Assembly (NCBI RefSeq): GCF_008868175.1
Contig: NZ_WBKT01000020.1
Coordinates: 1-59,239, forward strand
Direction of reading: 5' to 3'
Origin: Micromonospora sp. AMSO31t
GTDB taxonomy: Bacteria; Actinomycetota; Actinomycetes; Mycobacteriales; Micromonosporaceae
Length of the DNA: 59,239 bases
Shown here: piece by piece, positions 1 to 7,924 of the stretch
Numbering within the stretch: position 1 is the stretch's first letter
Layout of the letters: each line of letters starts with the position of its first letter
Notes under the pieces: generated by a model
What the model saw: only the letters and a program-made list of their open reading frames with translations
Databases searched by the model: none
Told to the model about the DNA's origin: nothing
Made by a program: the position numbers and the translations under genes

Positions 1-30
1 GCCCGCTGCGCTGACCCGCGTCCCGCGACG

Positions 31-789
31 TCAGGTGCTCACCGGCAGGGCGCGGGAGTGCCGGAGGCGGCCGTCGTCCGTCACCACCGCGTGCCGCCAG
101 GGGGCGGGCAGGCGGTCCAGCCAGCCGATGCCGGGCTCGCCCATGGCGACGGCGGCGGTGGCGTAGGCGTCGGCGACGCCGAGGTCGGGGCCGACCACGG
201 TGACCGAGCGCAGGCCCACGGCCGGGGCTCCCCGGCGCGGGTCGACGACGTGGTGGCCGCGCTCGTAGACGCCGGAGGTGGCGACCGCCAGGTCCGTGCC
301 GGTCAGCACGAGGCAGGTGGCGGCCGGGTCCCAGGGGTGCCGGACGCCGATCCGCCACGGGCCGCCGGTGGCCGCGTGGCCGCGTACCCGGACGTCACCG
401 CCGGCGTTCACGCAGTGGTTCGGGGCCCCGGCCTCGACCAGGCGGTCCGAGGCCACCTGCGCGGCCCAGCCCTTGACGTAGCCCGACGGGTCCAGCCGCC
501 CGGTGGCGTACGCGTCGAAGAAGCCATCGGTGCCGGTCCACAGGTCGGCGCAGCGCTCCAGCACCGCCCGCAGGTCGGCCGACGCCCCGGCCAGCGGCAG
601 CTCGCCCCGGTCCAGCCGGGACACCTCGCTGTCCGCCCGGTAGGTGCTGAACCGCGCGTCCACCTCGCGCAGCCAGGCGAAGGTGCCCTCGGCCAGCTCG
701 TGCAGGGTCGCGGCGGGCAGGTCGTCGGCCAGGTCGAGGCTGATCGCCGTACCCATGATCTGCTCGACCCGGCGCAGGCCCGGCCTCAT
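31..789 (-). CDS. apbE: FAD:protein FMN transferase (ApbE family)
   Basis: Transfers FMN from FAD onto a threonine of a partner flavoprotein. The 252-residue protein shows GYVKGWA at residues 103-109, NAGGDV at 128-133 and TSGVYERGHHVVDP at 171-184, the blocks that build the flavin and metal site in this family. Known ApbE proteins are usually about 300 residues and are often exported lipoproteins. This one enters the catalytic fold almost at once and I see no signal peptide, so it may act in the cytoplasm. The start is ATG at 789; an ATG eleven codons further in is the alternative. It is the last gene of the five-gene minus-strand operon, 58 nt after the gene for its probable substrate, the FMN-binding protein. 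Family assignment is firm; the substrate pairing is inferred from position. Confidence 0.93.
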   Translation of the reverse strand: MRPGLRRVEQIMGTAISLDLADDLPAATLHELAEGTFAWLREVDARFSTYRADSEVSRLDRGELPLAGASADLRAVLERCADLWTGTDGFFDAYATGRLDPSGYVKGWAAQVASDRLVEAGAPNHCVNAGGDVRVRGHAATGGPWRIGVRHPWDPAATCLVLTGTDLAVATSGVYERGHHVVDPRRGAPAVGLRSVTVVGPDLGVADAYATAAVAMGEPGIGWLDRLPAPWRHAVVTDDGRLRHSRALPVST

Positions 790-847
790 GCCGCGCCGAT
801 CTCCGTTCGCGACTGCGGGGCTCGCAAACCCGGCCCACTCCTCGCGC

Positions 848-1432
848 TCACGCCTTGTCCAACGCGGCCTGGAGCGACTGCTTGTAGGCCGTGCTCGTGT
901 AGGTGGCCCCCGACACGGTGTTCAGGTTGGCGCTCTGCTTGGCGACCACCTCGCCCGAGCTGCCGCTGTAGCGGGCCTGCACGTCGTCGGCGCGCAGGCC
1001 CTCCTGACCGCCGACCGGCATGTCGAGGCCGGTGGCGTCGACGATCCGGCTGCCGCTCAGGGTGATCTGCACCCGCAGCGAGCCGTAGCGGTAGGCGACC
1101 GTCGGGCCGGTCACCGTGCGGGTGGTGACCTTCGGCGCCCGGGTGGTGGTCCGGGGTGCGGCGGTGGTGGCCCGGGCGGTGGTGCCGCCGCGGGTGCCCG
1201 GAGTGCGGCTCGCGCCCGCCCTGGCGGTCGGCTTCGCCGACGCGCCGGGCCGGGCGGAGGGGGTGACGCCGCCCGGGGTCGGCTCGGGAGCCGCCGCGCC
1301 GGCGGAGGCGACGGGGGCCTGGGCGACCGGCCGTTCCTGGGCGGCCTGACCGGTGCCCGGTGCGCCCTTGAGCACCACCAGCGCGGTGGTGCCGGCGGCC
1401 AGGCCGGTGATCGCGAGGAACGCGCGACGCAT
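848..1432 (-). CDS. Exported FMN-binding domain protein with flavinylation motif
   Basis: A 194-residue extracytoplasmic electron-carrier candidate. It begins with MRRAFLAITG followed by a hydrophobic run, a signal or anchor with a twin-arginine-like RRxFL pattern. A Pro/Ala/Thr-rich linker follows (about residues 25-110), then an FMN_bind domain ending in SGATYTSTAY. The S-G-A-T-x-T motif is where ApbE attaches FMN, so Thr179 is the predicted flavinylation site. The linker would let the flavin domain reach away from the membrane. It lies 13 nt downstream of the ferric-reductase-like gene and just before apbE, which fits the chain NAD(P)H, membrane flavohaem protein, covalent FMN. Domain and motif are seen directly; the electron route is inferred. 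Confidence 0.9.
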   Translation of the reverse strand: MRRAFLAITGLAAGTTALVVLKGAPGTGQAAQERPVAQAPVASAGAAAPEPTPGGVTPSARPGASAKPTARAGASRTPGTRGGTTARATTAAPRTTTRAPKVTTRTVTGPTVAYRYGSLRVQITLSGSRIVDATGLDMPVGGQEGLRADDVQARYSGSSGEVVAKQSANLNTVSGATYTSTAYKQSLQAALDKA

Positions 1433-1445
1433 GGGCGGGGCCTCT

Positions 1446-2861
1446 CTACAGCTCGAAGGTGGCGAGGTGGATCTGCCGGCGCGGCACGCCGGCCCGGCGC
1501 AGCACCCGGACCGCCTCCTCGACGAGACCGCCCGGGCCGCACAGGTAGACGTCGCGCCGGGTCAGGTCGGGCACCAGCCGGCGCAGCCCCTCGGGACTCA
1601 TCACCTGGCGGGGGCCGGGGTCGTCGCGGGAGCCGACGACGTACCAGACCGAGGTGTGCCGGGCCTGGGCGAGCCAGTCCAGCTCGTTGTGCAGCAGCAC
1701 GTCGGCCGGGGTGCGGGCGCGGTAGATCAGCGCCGCCCCGGGCGGCAGCTCCTCCAGCATGGCCCGCAGCGGGCCGATGCCGCTGCCGCCGGCGATCAGC
1801 AGGGCGCGTTCCCGGGTGCGGTGCGCCGCCGTGAAGGTGCCGGACGGTCCCTCCGCCCAGACCCGGGTGCCCGGGGTGAGATCCCGCAGGTCGGCGGTGT
1901 GCCGGCCGACGACCTTCACGGTGAGCCGCAGCCAGCGGCCGTTGCCCGCCGCGGAGAGCGAGAACGGGTGCGACTGCCACCAGCCGCCGGGGTTGAGGAA
2001 GCGCCAGCGGAAGTACTGCCCGCCGAGCAGGTCGATCTGGTTGAGCCGGTGCCCGGTCAGGTAGATCGAGACGGTGTCCGGGCTCTCCGCCACCACGTCG
2101 GCGACCCGCAGCCGGTGCCGCAGGTTGAACCGCAGCGGGGCGATCAGCCGCCCCCACACCAGCGCGGCCACCACCAGCAGGTACGCGGCGATCCAGCCGG
2201 TGCGCACCGGCCCCGGCTCGTAGAGCTGGGCGCCGTTGCCGAACTGGTGCCCGTAGCCGAGCAGCAGGGCGAGGTAGCTGGTCAGGTGCAGGTGGTACCA
2301 GAGTTCGTAGGGCATCCGGCGACGGATGCCCCGGACCGCCGTGAGCCCGACCGCCACCATGATGCCGGTCGCCACGAAGGCGGAGACCATGTCCTCGTAG
2401 TGGGTCAGCAGGGCGCCGACCTGGCCGAGGATCGAATTGCGCTCCAGCCGGGCGTAGCCGACCACCAGCAGCGCCAGGTGGGCGAGGACCGCCACCAGCA
2501 GCGTGGCGCCGAGGTCCCGGTGCACCCGGGACAGCCGCTCGCCGCCCAGCCAGCGCTCCAGGGCCCCGAGCCGGCTCATCATCAGCACCTGCACGAGCAG
2601 CAGGTAGCCGGCGACCAGGCCGGTGATCCGGCCGGACGCGGTGAGCACGTGGGTGGTGTCGGCCAGCGAGCCGGGCGGGGTGGCGAGCCACCAGGGCAGG
2701 ACCGCGGCGACCAGGCCGAGCCAGAAGGCGGCGGCCAGCACCCGCCGCCCGCCGGGCCCGCGACGCGGCCGGCCCGGCGGCACGGGGGCAGCCGGACGGC
2801 CGCCGTGCGGGGCGGGTGCCCCGCTGCGACGGCCGGCGGCGTAGGTGTCCTGATACGTCAC
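1446..2861 (-). CDS. Ferric-reductase-like transmembrane protein with FAD/NAD reductase domain
   Basis: A 471-residue membrane oxidoreductase predicted to carry electrons from cytoplasmic NAD(P)H across the membrane through haem. After a Pro/Arg-rich cytoplasmic tail come about six membrane segments (residues 45-230), with histidines in HRDLG, AHLAL, YHLHLTSY and GYGHQF as candidate haem ligands. The second half is a ferredoxin-reductase-type module: HPFSLSAAG binds FAD, GGSGIGPL binds the nucleotide, and YLCGPGG is the closing motif. There is no C-terminal 2Fe-2S domain. It starts with GTG at 2861, overlapping the DUF1501 stop codon as GTGA, so the two are translationally coupled. Its natural electron acceptor is probably the flavinylated protein encoded next. 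Confidence 0.9.
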   Translation of the reverse strand: MTYQDTYAAGRRSGAPAPHGGRPAAPVPPGRPRRGPGGRRVLAAAFWLGLVAAVLPWWLATPPGSLADTTHVLTASGRITGLVAGYLLLVQVLMMSRLGALERWLGGERLSRVHRDLGATLLVAVLAHLALLVVGYARLERNSILGQVGALLTHYEDMVSAFVATGIMVAVGLTAVRGIRRRMPYELWYHLHLTSYLALLLGYGHQFGNGAQLYEPGPVRTGWIAAYLLVVAALVWGRLIAPLRFNLRHRLRVADVVAESPDTVSIYLTGHRLNQIDLLGGQYFRWRFLNPGGWWQSHPFSLSAAGNGRWLRLTVKVVGRHTADLRDLTPGTRVWAEGPSGTFTAAHRTRERALLIAGGSGIGPLRAMLEELPPGAALIYRARTPADVLLHNELDWLAQARHTSVWYVVGSRDDPGPRQVMSPEGLRRLVPDLTRRDVYLCGPGGLVEEAVRVLRRAGVPRRQIHLATFEL

Positions 2862-4237
2862 GCGTACAACTTCACGGGGGTGTATTTCTGCCGGGGGAAG
2901 ACCTTGTCCACCTGCGCGGTCGTCAGTCCGAACCGGCCCTGCGCGACCGACCCGTAGACGTTGAACATGTTGTTGTACTCGGGTACGTCTCCGCTGTCGA
3001 GATCGTTCAATCCGTTCCAGGTGCCCAGCAGCGAGCCGGCCAGCTTGCGCCCGGACAGGATGGTGACCACCCCGCCGTGCCCGTGGTCGGTGCCGCCCTG
3101 GTTGGAGGCGACCCGCCGCCCGAACTCGCTGGACACCATGACCGTCACGTCGGCGGCCCGGTCACCGAGGTCGGTGAAGAACGCCGCCATGGCGTTGGCC
3201 AGTTCGTTGAGCCGGCGCCAGAGCTGGCCGCCCTCGCGGGTGCCCTGGTTCTCGTGGGTGTCGTAGCCGCCCATGCCGACCGTCGCCACCCGGACGTTCG
3301 CCCCGCCCTTGATGAGCTGGGCGAGCTGCTGGAAGGCGTACCCGACGCCCTCGTACTTCACCCCGGCGGCGGCCGCGTACGGCTTCGCGGCCAGCTTCTG
3401 CGCGGTGGCCAGCGCGCCCATCCCCTCGCTCACCGCCTCCTCCACCGGGTGGTTGATCCCGGTGAACAGGCCGCGGATCGCCTTCTCGGTGGCGGCGCGG
3501 AAGCGGTCGTCGCCGTTGAGCCGCAGCTCCCCGACGCTGTTGAGGGAGATCGCGCCGTTCACGCCGACCAGCGAGCGGGGCAGCGTGCTGCCGATGCCCA
3601 CGCTGCGGAACGCGGTGCCCTTGCCGAGGGTGTCGACCAGGCTGTCCAGCCAGCCCCGGCCGCCGGTCTCACCGGGCAGCCCGCCCAGGTTGCAGGCGTC
3701 GGCGGCCTGGAAGTGGCTGCGGGACAGCCGGGGGTCGGAGACCGCCGGCACGAAGCCCAGCTGGCCGGCCTTGAGCCACTTCTCCAGCGGGGCGAACGCG
3801 CTGGTCAGCTTGAAGCCACGGCCGAGGGCCAGCGAGTCGTTGCCGAGCAGCAGGTCCGGGCGGGACCTGCCGAGCACCGGGTCGTCAGCCGGGGCGACCA
3901 GGCTCAGCCCGTCCAGCCCGCCGTAGAGGAAGACGTGGATCAGGGTGCCGGTCTTCGTCGCCGCGAAGGACGCCGAGGTCGTGACGAACTGGGCGGTGGC
4001 CAGGGCGGTCGCGGTGGCCGCCGCGCCGGCGACGAAGGTACGGCGGGTGACGCCCCGGCCGTCCTGCTGGGCCTCCTCCAGCTCCTCCAGCCGGCGGTAC
4101 CGGTCCGCCTCGGCGGCGTTCTCGGCCGCGACGATGTCGGCCTCCGCGCGCAGCAGCGCCTCGGCCGGGTTGTCGGCCAGCCGCCGCAGGTCGGGGCATT
4201 CGGGGTGCAGGGGGTACGGGTTCACGGTCATCTCCAT
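2858..4237 (-). CDS. DUF1501 domain-containing exported protein
   Basis: A 459-residue member of the DUF1501 family, whose biochemical role is not established; members are related to the alkaline-phosphatase/sulfatase fold and usually occur beside DUF1800. A twin-arginine signal, TRRTFVAGAAATATAL, begins near residue 60 rather than at the N-terminus. The preceding stretch is a charged helical region (LEELEEAQQDGRG) that would stay in the cytoplasm until Tat export. Downstream are GGLDGLS, SRSHFQAAD and GGTDHGHGG, typical of the family. I chose ATG at 4237, with GGTGAGG upstream, giving an 8-nt gap from the DUF1800 stop; an in-frame ATG two codons later is possible. Its 3' end overlaps the ferric-reductase gene by 4 nt. 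Confidence 0.92.
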   Translation of the reverse strand: MEMTVNPYPLHPECPDLRRLADNPAEALLRAEADIVAAENAAEADRYRRLEELEEAQQDGRGVTRRTFVAGAAATATALATAQFVTTSASFAATKTGTLIHVFLYGGLDGLSLVAPADDPVLGRSRPDLLLGNDSLALGRGFKLTSAFAPLEKWLKAGQLGFVPAVSDPRLSRSHFQAADACNLGGLPGETGGRGWLDSLVDTLGKGTAFRSVGIGSTLPRSLVGVNGAISLNSVGELRLNGDDRFRAATEKAIRGLFTGINHPVEEAVSEGMGALATAQKLAAKPYAAAAGVKYEGVGYAFQQLAQLIKGGANVRVATVGMGGYDTHENQGTREGGQLWRRLNELANAMAAFFTDLGDRAADVTVMVSSEFGRRVASNQGGTDHGHGGVVTILSGRKLAGSLLGTWNGLNDLDSGDVPEYNNMFNVYGSVAQGRFGLTTAQVDKVFPRQKYTPVKLYA

Positions 4238-4245
4238 CGAATGCC

Positions 4246-6273
4246 TCACCGGAGGTGGTGCTGGGGGGACGCGAGGATCGTCCGCGCGACCGCGGCGATG
4301 GCCCCGTTGAAGGTGGCGTCGACCTTGGTGCCCGCCGACACCCCGGCGACACCGAGCACGAGGGCCTTCTCCTTGGCGCTCAGCTTCTGGTGCACGAGCC
4401 GCTGGGCCAGCGCGTCCACGTACGCCCCGGCGGTCGCGGGCGGCTTCGCCACCAGCTTCTCCGGCCGCACGTAGGTGAACTGCTTGCGGTAGGCGGCGAT
4501 CAGGTCGCCGGCCTCGTTCCAGCCGTCGACCATGGTGCCGGCGGAGGTCCAGGCCACGTAGACGTCGGCGTAACCGTCCGGGGTGGGCTTGCCCATCGGG
4601 TACTGGCCCAGCTCGCGCATCTTGTCCTGGACCTGCCGCAGCCCCTGCGCGAACGGGGTGCGCCGCTTGTCGCCGTCGAAGCCCGCGGACGCCTCCGGCC
4701 CCACGCCCAGCGACCGGTAGGTGGCCACCAGGTACTCCATCGGGCGGCGGACCTTCTGCCCCACGGAGGCCCAGAACTCCGACGAGCTGAACAACGTGGC
4801 CAGCACCGGCCGGATCTGCCCCTTGTTCGTCGTGTACGCCTTGGCCAGCCGGTCCACCAGCGACTTCGGCGGGGTGTCCGAGACGAACCGGGTGGCGAGG
4901 CTGCTCGCCACGTACCGGGCGGTCGACGCGTGCAGCGCGATGTAGGTGATGTACTGGTCGATCACCTTGTCGGCGACCTTCGGGTCGGTCGAGTTGTTCG
5001 CGTGGCTGAACCCGAGGATCTTCACCTTGCCGACGTAGTGCCGCTCCGGGAAGAACCGGTACCTGCCGTCGGCGACGCCCCGTCCGGTCTGGAGCATGGC
5101 GGCCTGGCGGACGTCCTTCTCGGTGTAGCCGCCGTCGACGCCGACCGAGTAGAGCTCCAGGTTCTCCCGGGCCAGGTTCTCGTTGACCGCGTCCTTGCGC
5201 GAGTCGGTCTGGTTCAGGTAGATGAGCAGCGCCGGATGCTTGTTGGCGGCCACCAGCATCTCCGGGTAGCTGCCCAGCGCGTGCTTGCGGATGACGTCCT
5301 GGTCGAAGGAGTTGCGGTAGATCTCGCCGCCGTCGAAGTCGGCCGCCACGTGCAGGAAGTCGTTCCAGAAGTCGACCATCACCTCGAAGAGCTGGCGGTC
5401 CGACCAGATCTGCCGGGCGATGGTGGCGTCCACCGTCTCCCGCTCGGGCTGGGCGCCCCGCTCGTTGAGCTGGTCCCGCTGGTCGCGGAGCTGGGTCGGG
5501 GTCAGCTTGAGGGTGGGCAGCTCGGCCAGCTTCAACTCGGCCTTCGTCGGCGCGATCTTCTCCGGCTGGAGCTGCTGGCGCAGCCAGTCGTCGATGCCGA
5601 GCCGCTTGATGTCGGCGAGCACCTTCGGCGTCGGGCCGAAGGTGGTCCGGCTGGCCAGGTGGCGGATCGGGTCCTTGGCGAGCACCGTCTTGACGGTCAC
5701 CTGGGTGGCCGCCGCGGCGGCCGCCGGGCTGGCGAAGACCCGGCCGCCGGAGGGCGCGTTGCGCTTGAGCGCCGCGCCGGCCCGGGAGCCCATGTAGCTC
5801 TCGTTCTGCTCGGTGTAGGTGCGCACCGTGCTGGGCTGCTGGCCGCTCGGGCGGGCGGCGGTGCCGTCGGTGACCACGGTGCCGGTCGCGTCGCCGGCCA
5901 CCGCGTCGTCCGAGAACAGGCCCCGGACCTGCGGCGACAGGAAGGCGGCACCGCCGGCGACCACCGCGGCGCCACCGATCGCGGCGAGGGCCCGCCGGCG
6001 GCCGCGGCGCGGCTCGTCGCCGTCGTCGTCCAGGTTGGGCAGTCCCGGTGCGGGCGGCGGGGCGTACCCGCCGGACGGCTGGGGGTAGCCACCGGCGAAA
6101 CCGTCGGGCCCGACCCACTGCGGGCCGGACGTCGGCGCCGCGGGGGTGGTGTAGCCGCCGGGACCGGCGTACGGCATGGCGTTGTCGCGGTACCCGTCCG
6201 GATGGGGGTGCTGGTATCCGTCCCAGCCGCGATCGTCCCGAGGGCGACGCGGTGGCACGTTCAGGTCGGCCAT
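4246..6273 (-). CDS. DUF1800 domain-containing protein with N-terminal membrane anchor
   Basis: First gene of the flavin operon, 675 residues. The first ~85 residues are Pro/Gly/Tyr-rich and hydrophilic. A basic patch (PRRGRRRALAAIGG) and one hydrophobic helix follow, forming a twin-arginine-like signal or anchor, then the large DUF1800 domain. HLASRTTFGPTPK near residue 165 is the usual opening of that domain, and the FWNDFLH and SSEFWAS blocks fit the family. The function is unknown. ATG at 6273 is preceded by GGGAAG; longer forms begin in the same frame upstream but have unlike composition. Family members commonly pair with DUF1501, as here. The coupling to ferric reductase, FMN_bind and ApbE suggests the pair either matures or receives electrons from that chain (inference). 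Confidence 0.9.
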   Translation of the reverse strand: MADLNVPPRRPRDDRGWDGYQHPHPDGYRDNAMPYAGPGGYTTPAAPTSGPQWVGPDGFAGGYPQPSGGYAPPPAPGLPNLDDDGDEPRRGRRRALAAIGGAAVVAGGAAFLSPQVRGLFSDDAVAGDATGTVVTDGTAARPSGQQPSTVRTYTEQNESYMGSRAGAALKRNAPSGGRVFASPAAAAAATQVTVKTVLAKDPIRHLASRTTFGPTPKVLADIKRLGIDDWLRQQLQPEKIAPTKAELKLAELPTLKLTPTQLRDQRDQLNERGAQPERETVDATIARQIWSDRQLFEVMVDFWNDFLHVAADFDGGEIYRNSFDQDVIRKHALGSYPEMLVAANKHPALLIYLNQTDSRKDAVNENLARENLELYSVGVDGGYTEKDVRQAAMLQTGRGVADGRYRFFPERHYVGKVKILGFSHANNSTDPKVADKVIDQYITYIALHASTARYVASSLATRFVSDTPPKSLVDRLAKAYTTNKGQIRPVLATLFSSSEFWASVGQKVRRPMEYLVATYRSLGVGPEASAGFDGDKRRTPFAQGLRQVQDKMRELGQYPMGKPTPDGYADVYVAWTSAGTMVDGWNEAGDLIAAYRKQFTYVRPEKLVAKPPATAGAYVDALAQRLVHQKLSAKEKALVLGVAGVSAGTKVDATFNGAIAAVARTILASPQHHLR

Positions 6274-6724
6274 GTAGCTTCCCGTTTTCTTCGAGCGCCG
6301 GCACGCCTGCCACCCGGGGGTGGGCGGAGGGGCGGCGACGGTTGCCGGAGGAGTTGCTACGGGAAAGTAGCCATGCGTCTCCGGGCGCTCAAGACGCGCC
6401 GATTGCACCCGCGAGGGCACTTAAGACGGTGCTCAGGCCGCCCGCCGGGCGGCCGGCGCGACGGTCGGTGCGCGGCGACCTCCGGAGCAGGGCCGACCCG
6501 GGCGGTCCCCGCCCGGACGTGACGTTTCCGCCCCTCGCGACGCTGCTGGCGGCGTTCAACCACTGAGGGAAACTTAAGGCACGGATAAGCCTGTGCTGAG
6601 GTCTCCGGCCGGTGCGTGCGAGCCTGTCCGGCCCCGCCGAAAGTAGCGGTGGGAGCAGCGCGTGACCCGCCTCCGTTCCGGGTATGCCGCCGAACCGCTG
6701 AAGCCGTGAGGGGAAGGCACCGCC
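6274..6724. other. 451-nt divergent intergenic region
   Basis: Lies between the divergent starts of the DUF1800 operon and the DUF3040 gene, and I see no gene in it. A perfect palindrome, GGCCGCCC-gcc-GGGCGGCC, sits at 6436-6454. Two copies of ACTTAAG occur at 6419-6425 and 6572-6578, each followed at a different distance by GTGCT(C/G)AGG. This is notable because CTTAAG is rare in such GC-rich DNA. The region presumably holds promoters for both directions, but I cannot assign -35 and -10 elements with confidence. Confidence 0.5.
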
Positions 6725-6982
6725 ATGCTCAGCAAAGAGGATCAGCGCAGGTTCGAACAGATCACCCGCCAACTGCGGGAAAGTGACCCGCAGTTCTTCG
6801 CCCGGCTCGACCACCGGGCCCGGGGCCGCCGAGGCCGGTACCTGATGCTGTTGACGATCGTGCTGTGGGCCTCGCTGCCGGCGATGACCGTACTGGCCGG
6901 ACGGCTGGCCGGCGCGATCTGCGCCGTGGTGCTGGTCGCCAACGCCGGCCTCATGTGGCGGTTCCGCCGACGCTGGCTATGA
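6725..6982 (+). CDS. DUF3040 domain-containing small membrane protein
   Basis: An 85-residue protein of the actinobacterial DUF3040 family, of unknown function. The N-terminal half is hydrophilic and helical (LSKEDQRRFEQITRQLRES). Two closely spaced hydrophobic helices follow (residues 39-56 and 60-77), then a basic tail RFRRRWL. Together these make a small membrane hairpin with both ends likely cytoplasmic. The start is ATG at 6725 with GGGGAAGG upstream. It stands alone: the next gene is convergent and the previous operon divergent. Confidence 0.85.
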   Translation: MLSKEDQRRFEQITRQLRESDPQFFARLDHRARGRRGRYLMLLTIVLWASLPAMTVLAGRLAGAICAVVLVANAGLMWRFRRRWL

Positions 6983-7003
6983 CCGCGGCGCCGCCGGCGA
7001 CGG

Positions 7004-7924
7004 TCAGCCCGGGTCGTCCGACCCGGCCTCGCCGCGGCCGAACACCCGGTACGCCCGGCGGAGCCGCTCGACGAGGCCGGGGCCGCCGATCGCGGCCCCC
7101 GGCGGACCGAGCTGGCGCAGCAGCAGCTCCGGTCCGGTGGCCAGGGTGGGCGGCCGGTCCGGCAGCGCCACCGGGGACACCCAGAACCGGTCGACCTCCT
7201 CGTCGGGAGGGACCGCCGGCAGCCCCACCAGCACCCGACCCGCACCGGCCACGGGCCGCGCCCGCCCGGAGTCCGCGCCCGGCCCGTCCGGGGCCACCAC
7301 CGGGACGGCCGGTGCGGCGGCGCCGCGCAGCGTACGCAGCCGGTCGAGCAGCTCGCCCCGGGACCGCCCGCGCCAGTGCAGGAGCTGGAACGGGTCGGCG
7401 TCGAACGCCTCCGCGAGCAGGTAGAAGGTCGCCGCGAGGTGCTTGCACGGCACCGCGAAGTCGGGGCAGCCGCAGCGCTGGTCCAGCTCGCCGACGGCGG
7501 CCGGGAAGAGCGGCGCGCCCGCCGCGGCGAACAGCTCCTCCAGCTCCGCCGGCAGGTCACCGGCGAGCAGCCGGGCACTGAAGAACGCCTGCCCCGCCAG
7601 CTCCCCCTCGACCCGCTCCCACACCCCGTCCGGGTACGCGGCCAGCCCGATCCGCACCGGGTAGGGATCCGGCCGGGACCCCTGCACGCTGGCGGTGACC
7701 AGCCCGGGCGCGACGTCGAGCCGGAGCACCTGCCCCCGGCGCGCGTACGCCCGGCCCCGGGTGAGCCGGGTGCCGAGCGCGAACGACTCCAGCACCTCCA
7801 GGAAGCGGCGGGACCACCAGGAACGTCCGATGGCGCCCCTGGTGCTGCGCGCCTTCAGCCCGCCCTCCACCCGCCGCGGCGGGCCGAACTCGGCGAAGCG
7901 CGATCCTCCGTCCGGTGTGGTCAC
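7004..7924 (-). CDS. SWIM zinc-finger protein
   Basis: A 306-residue SWIM zinc-finger protein. The metal-binding signature CGCPDFAVPCKHLAA (C-x-C ... C-x-H) lies near residues 142-156 and is thought to bind DNA or protein partners. The remainder is not catalytic in any way I can recognise. GTG at 7924 overlaps the stop codon of the upstream SNF2 helicase gene (TGA within GTGA), so the two should be made together. In actinomycetes this pair recurs as a two-gene unit, usually assigned to DNA repair or chromatin-like remodelling without experimental proof. Reading further upstream in frame gives Arg/Gly-rich sequence antisense to the helicase, so I rejected longer starts. Confidence 0.88.
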   Translation of the reverse strand: MTTPDGGSRFAEFGPPRRVEGGLKARSTRGAIGRSWWSRRFLEVLESFALGTRLTRGRAYARRGQVLRLDVAPGLVTASVQGSRPDPYPVRIGLAAYPDGVWERVEGELAGQAFFSARLLAGDLPAELEELFAAAGAPLFPAAVGELDQRCGCPDFAVPCKHLAATFYLLAEAFDADPFQLLHWRGRSRGELLDRLRTLRGAAAPAVPVVAPDGPGADSGRARPVAGAGRVLVGLPAVPPDEEVDRFWVSPVALPDRPPTLATGPELLLRQLGPPGAAIGGPGLVERLRRAYRVFGRGEAGSDDPG

